Origin: Candidatus Poribacteria bacterium | GTDB taxonomy: Bacteria; Poribacteria; WGA-4E; WGA-3G | Assembly: GCA_009835515.1 (NCBI GenBank) | Contig: VXXH01000541.1 | Coordinates: 1-7,365, forward strand | Direction: 5' to 3' | DNA: 7,365 nucleotides | Part shown: piece by piece, positions 5,878 through 7,365 of the stretch | How the letters are laid out: each line of letters opens with the position of its first letter | How positions within the stretch are numbered: position 1 is the stretch's first letter | The notes under the pieces: generated by a model | What the model was told of the DNA's origin: nothing | What the model saw: the letters and a program-made list of their open reading frames with translations, nothing else | Databases searched by the model: none | Position numbers and translations under genes: made by a program

Positions 5878-7230
5878 TCACTTGGCTCTCCATAGGAAGA
5901 TTATCCCATCCCGATTTCCGCTGGCAAGCATTCCATCCTTTGAAAGTGCTAATGCAGTGGCTCCAACAGTATTCTGGTCAAAGGTATGTAGAGGTTTCTT
6001 TCCTTTGACATCCCATAATTGGATTGATGCCTCTGGTCCACCAATAGCAAGATAGTTGCCACTCGGGGAAAATGCCATGGCAGCTATTAGAGATTTTACA
6101 TCTATGTATTTCACATTAGTAGTAGGATAACCCATAATACTATCAGATGTCATAATCACCTTGATTTTGATGCTCTCATAGGTTTCACTGCCGCCGCTGG
6201 CTATGACGCGCGCCCTTGCCTTGGCAAGTTTTGTACCATCAGGTGAGAACACAATTGAAGAGATAGCAGTACAGATAGAAGCACCATATCTGTAGAATTG
6301 ACCTTGATATGAACTTCCCGGACCAAGGGTACTCACACCATTGTCCTCACCATTCTCAGCAACCAAAATATTTCTTACACTGTGACCATCAGCACCAATG
6401 GAATGCCGCTGAAATCCTCTGGGAACAACCAATCGACCGCTAGAAGCACTTACAAGCGTTCTGTTATCCACAAACGACAAAGCATTACCTGAACCTTTAA
6501 TGGTCTGCAAGAATTCTCCGGTTTCAGCATTCCAAAGGCGAATGGTGTTGTCGAAATTTTCACTGTTAGATAGCCCCAGTAGCCGATCCAATCTTTTCCT
6601 GCTTTCTTCATTGATGTACTCTTCATTTTTTTTATCCAGTTCGTCAAGATATTCCGTGAGTTCATCTGGATCCGAGGGCAACTTTATTGGCTCTTCAAAC
6701 AGGGATTTCATCGGTTTGTCGGGCAATTTTGAGAAATAATCCACTTTAGACCGACTCCCACTCACAAGTGTTTTGCCATCTGGTGAGAATGTAAGTACAT
6801 TTACCTCACCTGTGTGTTCCTCAAGAGTCTTCAGCAGTTTTCCTGTTTTCGCATCCCACAGTCGTACCGTTTTGTCCTTTCCTCCACTCGCAAGCGTTTT
6901 GTCGTCTGACCAGGCCGAGGCTAAAACTTCTCCCTCATGTCCGATGAGCACGGAGGGTTCTCTTCCGCCATCGGTATCGTATATCCAGAGCCCTTCCGAA
7001 CTCGCAACAGCCAACTGCTTTCCCATTGGCGAAAACGCAAGGGCGTTTATCATACCCTTGTCAGTTTTTTCTAAAATCAGTTCAAATCCATCGCTGATCG
7101 GTTCAGTTGGTGTTGTTTCCGTTACTCTCCCTTCCATTTCGCTAACAGGTCTAGAACAACTTAATAGAATGAACACAGGAAACAGTGAAGTAACCAGTAG
7201 TACGATGAAGAATAGTTTGATTATTCGCAT
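5878..7230 (-). CDS. WD40-repeat lipoprotein
   Basis: 450 residues from the ATG at 7230, chosen over an in-frame TTG at 7236 because AGGAG (7239-7243) lies 8 bases from the ATG but only 2 from the TTG. The signal peptide ends in I-L-L-S-C, a good lipobox with Cys25 of this start, so the protein is lipid-anchored in the envelope. A beta-propeller of about seven WD40 blades follows. Recurring signatures are A-F-S-P-x-G-K-x-L, L-A-S-G-G-K-D-K-T-V-R-L-W-D, T-I-R-L-W-N-A-E-T-G, I-Q-L-W-D-V-K-G and I-I-F-L-W-R near the C-terminus. The third blade is interrupted by an insertion of about 65 charged residues, rich in D, E and K and probably coiled coil, between V-S-G-S-R and T-I-R-L-W. A middle stretch around 255-325 has weak blade signatures. 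WD40 propellers are protein-binding scaffolds; the partner is unknown. It follows the EEP-family gene by 78 bases and may share its transcript. Confidence 0.88.
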   Translation of the reverse strand: MRIIKLFFIVLLVTSLFPVFILLSCSRPVSEMEGRVTETTPTEPISDGFELILEKTDKGMINALAFSPMGKQLAVASSEGLWIYDTDGGREPSVLIGHEGEVLASAWSDDKTLASGGKDKTVRLWDAKTGKLLKTLEEHTGEVNVLTFSPDGKTLVSGSRSKVDYFSKLPDKPMKSLFEEPIKLPSDPDELTEYLDELDKKNEEYINEESRKRLDRLLGLSNSENFDNTIRLWNAETGEFLQTIKGSGNALSFVDNRTLVSASSGRLVVPRGFQRHSIGADGHSVRNILVAENGEDNGVSTLGPGSSYQGQFYRYGASICTAISSIVFSPDGTKLAKARARVIASGGSETYESIKIKVIMTSDSIMGYPTTNVKYIDVKSLIAAMAFSPSGNYLAIGGPEASIQLWDVKGKKPLHTFDQNTVGATALALSKDGMLASGNRDGIIFLWRAK

Positions 7231-7308
7231 TTTCAAATCTCCTTTTGAAGTTTTGTCTGATAGTGATGCGTGATCGGTTAGGATTCCCCGAATAATGCTA
7301 CACCTCAG

Positions 7309-7365
7309 TTAATTTTTTAAAAACACAAGTTGTGCAACCACACCGGCATGGTCTGAGGGCCATAC
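7309..7365 (-). CDS. Endonuclease/exonuclease/phosphatase family protein, C-terminal end only
   Basis: Only 18 residues and a TAA stop (7309-7311) are inside the window: V-W-P-S-D-H-A-G-V-V-A-Q-L-V-F-L-K-N. The block P-S-D-H-x-x-V-V-A-x-L is the hallmark C-terminal motif of the EEP fold (DNase I, exonuclease III, sphingomyelinase-like and sugar/lipid phosphodiesterases). Its Asp-His pair completes the phosphodiesterase active site, and the protein ends, as usual, soon after a final beta strand. Substrate class cannot be told from this piece. The call rests on one strong motif in an open frame ending at a plausible distance from the next gene's ribosome site. Confidence 0.7.
   Translation of the reverse strand, partial: VWPSDHAGVVAQLVFLKN

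Noticed and set aside
6773..7273. Plus-strand 166-codon ORF opposite the WD40 gene
   Set aside because: It is Ser-rich, as expected from reading the complement of the WD40 repeats, with no ribosome site or family motif.
1..7365. Complete transposon or defence island with known core genes
   Set aside because: No transposase, integrase, tRNA gene, methylase, Cas protein or reverse transcriptase motif was found in the frames read. The caspase-like protein is exported, which weakens a cytosolic defence reading.

Overview
The window reads as chromosome of an uncultured bacterium with moderate GC and mixed gene content. All protein genes found lie on the minus strand. The leucine-rich-repeat protein at the left edge has an N-terminus of signal peptide, then W-M-P-D-P-N-L-R, then LRRs. 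From memory this style is common in Candidatus Poribacteria and related sponge or marine lineages. Exported WD40, TPR-relic and caspase-like proteins fit the same picture. This taxonomic call is inference, because no rRNA or other marker gene is present.

Layout, read in the direction of transcription (right to left): (1) 7309-7365, the last 18 residues of an endonuclease/exonuclease/phosphatase-family protein with the S-D-H motif. (2) 5878-7230, a WD40-repeat lipoprotein; its correct start is an internal ATG, not the upstream TTG. (3) 5430-5877, about 450 bases with no convincing protein gene but an unusually dense set of perfect stems. I read this as a large structured RNA on the plus strand that resembles the omega-RNA/HEARO guide RNAs of IS200/IS605-superfamily (IscB/IsrB/TnpB) elements, with no nuclease ORF attached. 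(4) 4975-5420, a small Trp/His-rich exported ORF whose signal peptide is split by a frameshift. (5) 3909-4847, a stand-alone protein with a type I restriction HsdR-N-like PD-(D/E)XK domain. (6) 630-3738, a probable operon of lipoprotein, membrane-anchored caspase-like protease, DUF805 membrane protein and family 2 glycosyltransferase. It is preceded by a good sigma70-type promoter (TTGACT, 17 bases, TACGAT). (7) 286-629, spacer holding a decayed TPR fragment inside an imperfect inverted repeat. (8) 1-285, the N-terminal 95 residues of an exported leucine-rich-repeat protein.

The operon products suggest envelope functions: an exported protease anchored by three C-terminal membrane segments, a lipoprotein, a small membrane protein and a glycosyltransferase. 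No shared pathway can be proved from sequence alone. The caspase-like domain is predicted to face the periplasm, which argues against a classic cytosolic suicide effector. The main candidate for something under-described is the ORF-less structured RNA element at 5480-5868, which looks like a guide-RNA-type mobile element next to a broken gene and a nuclease gene.
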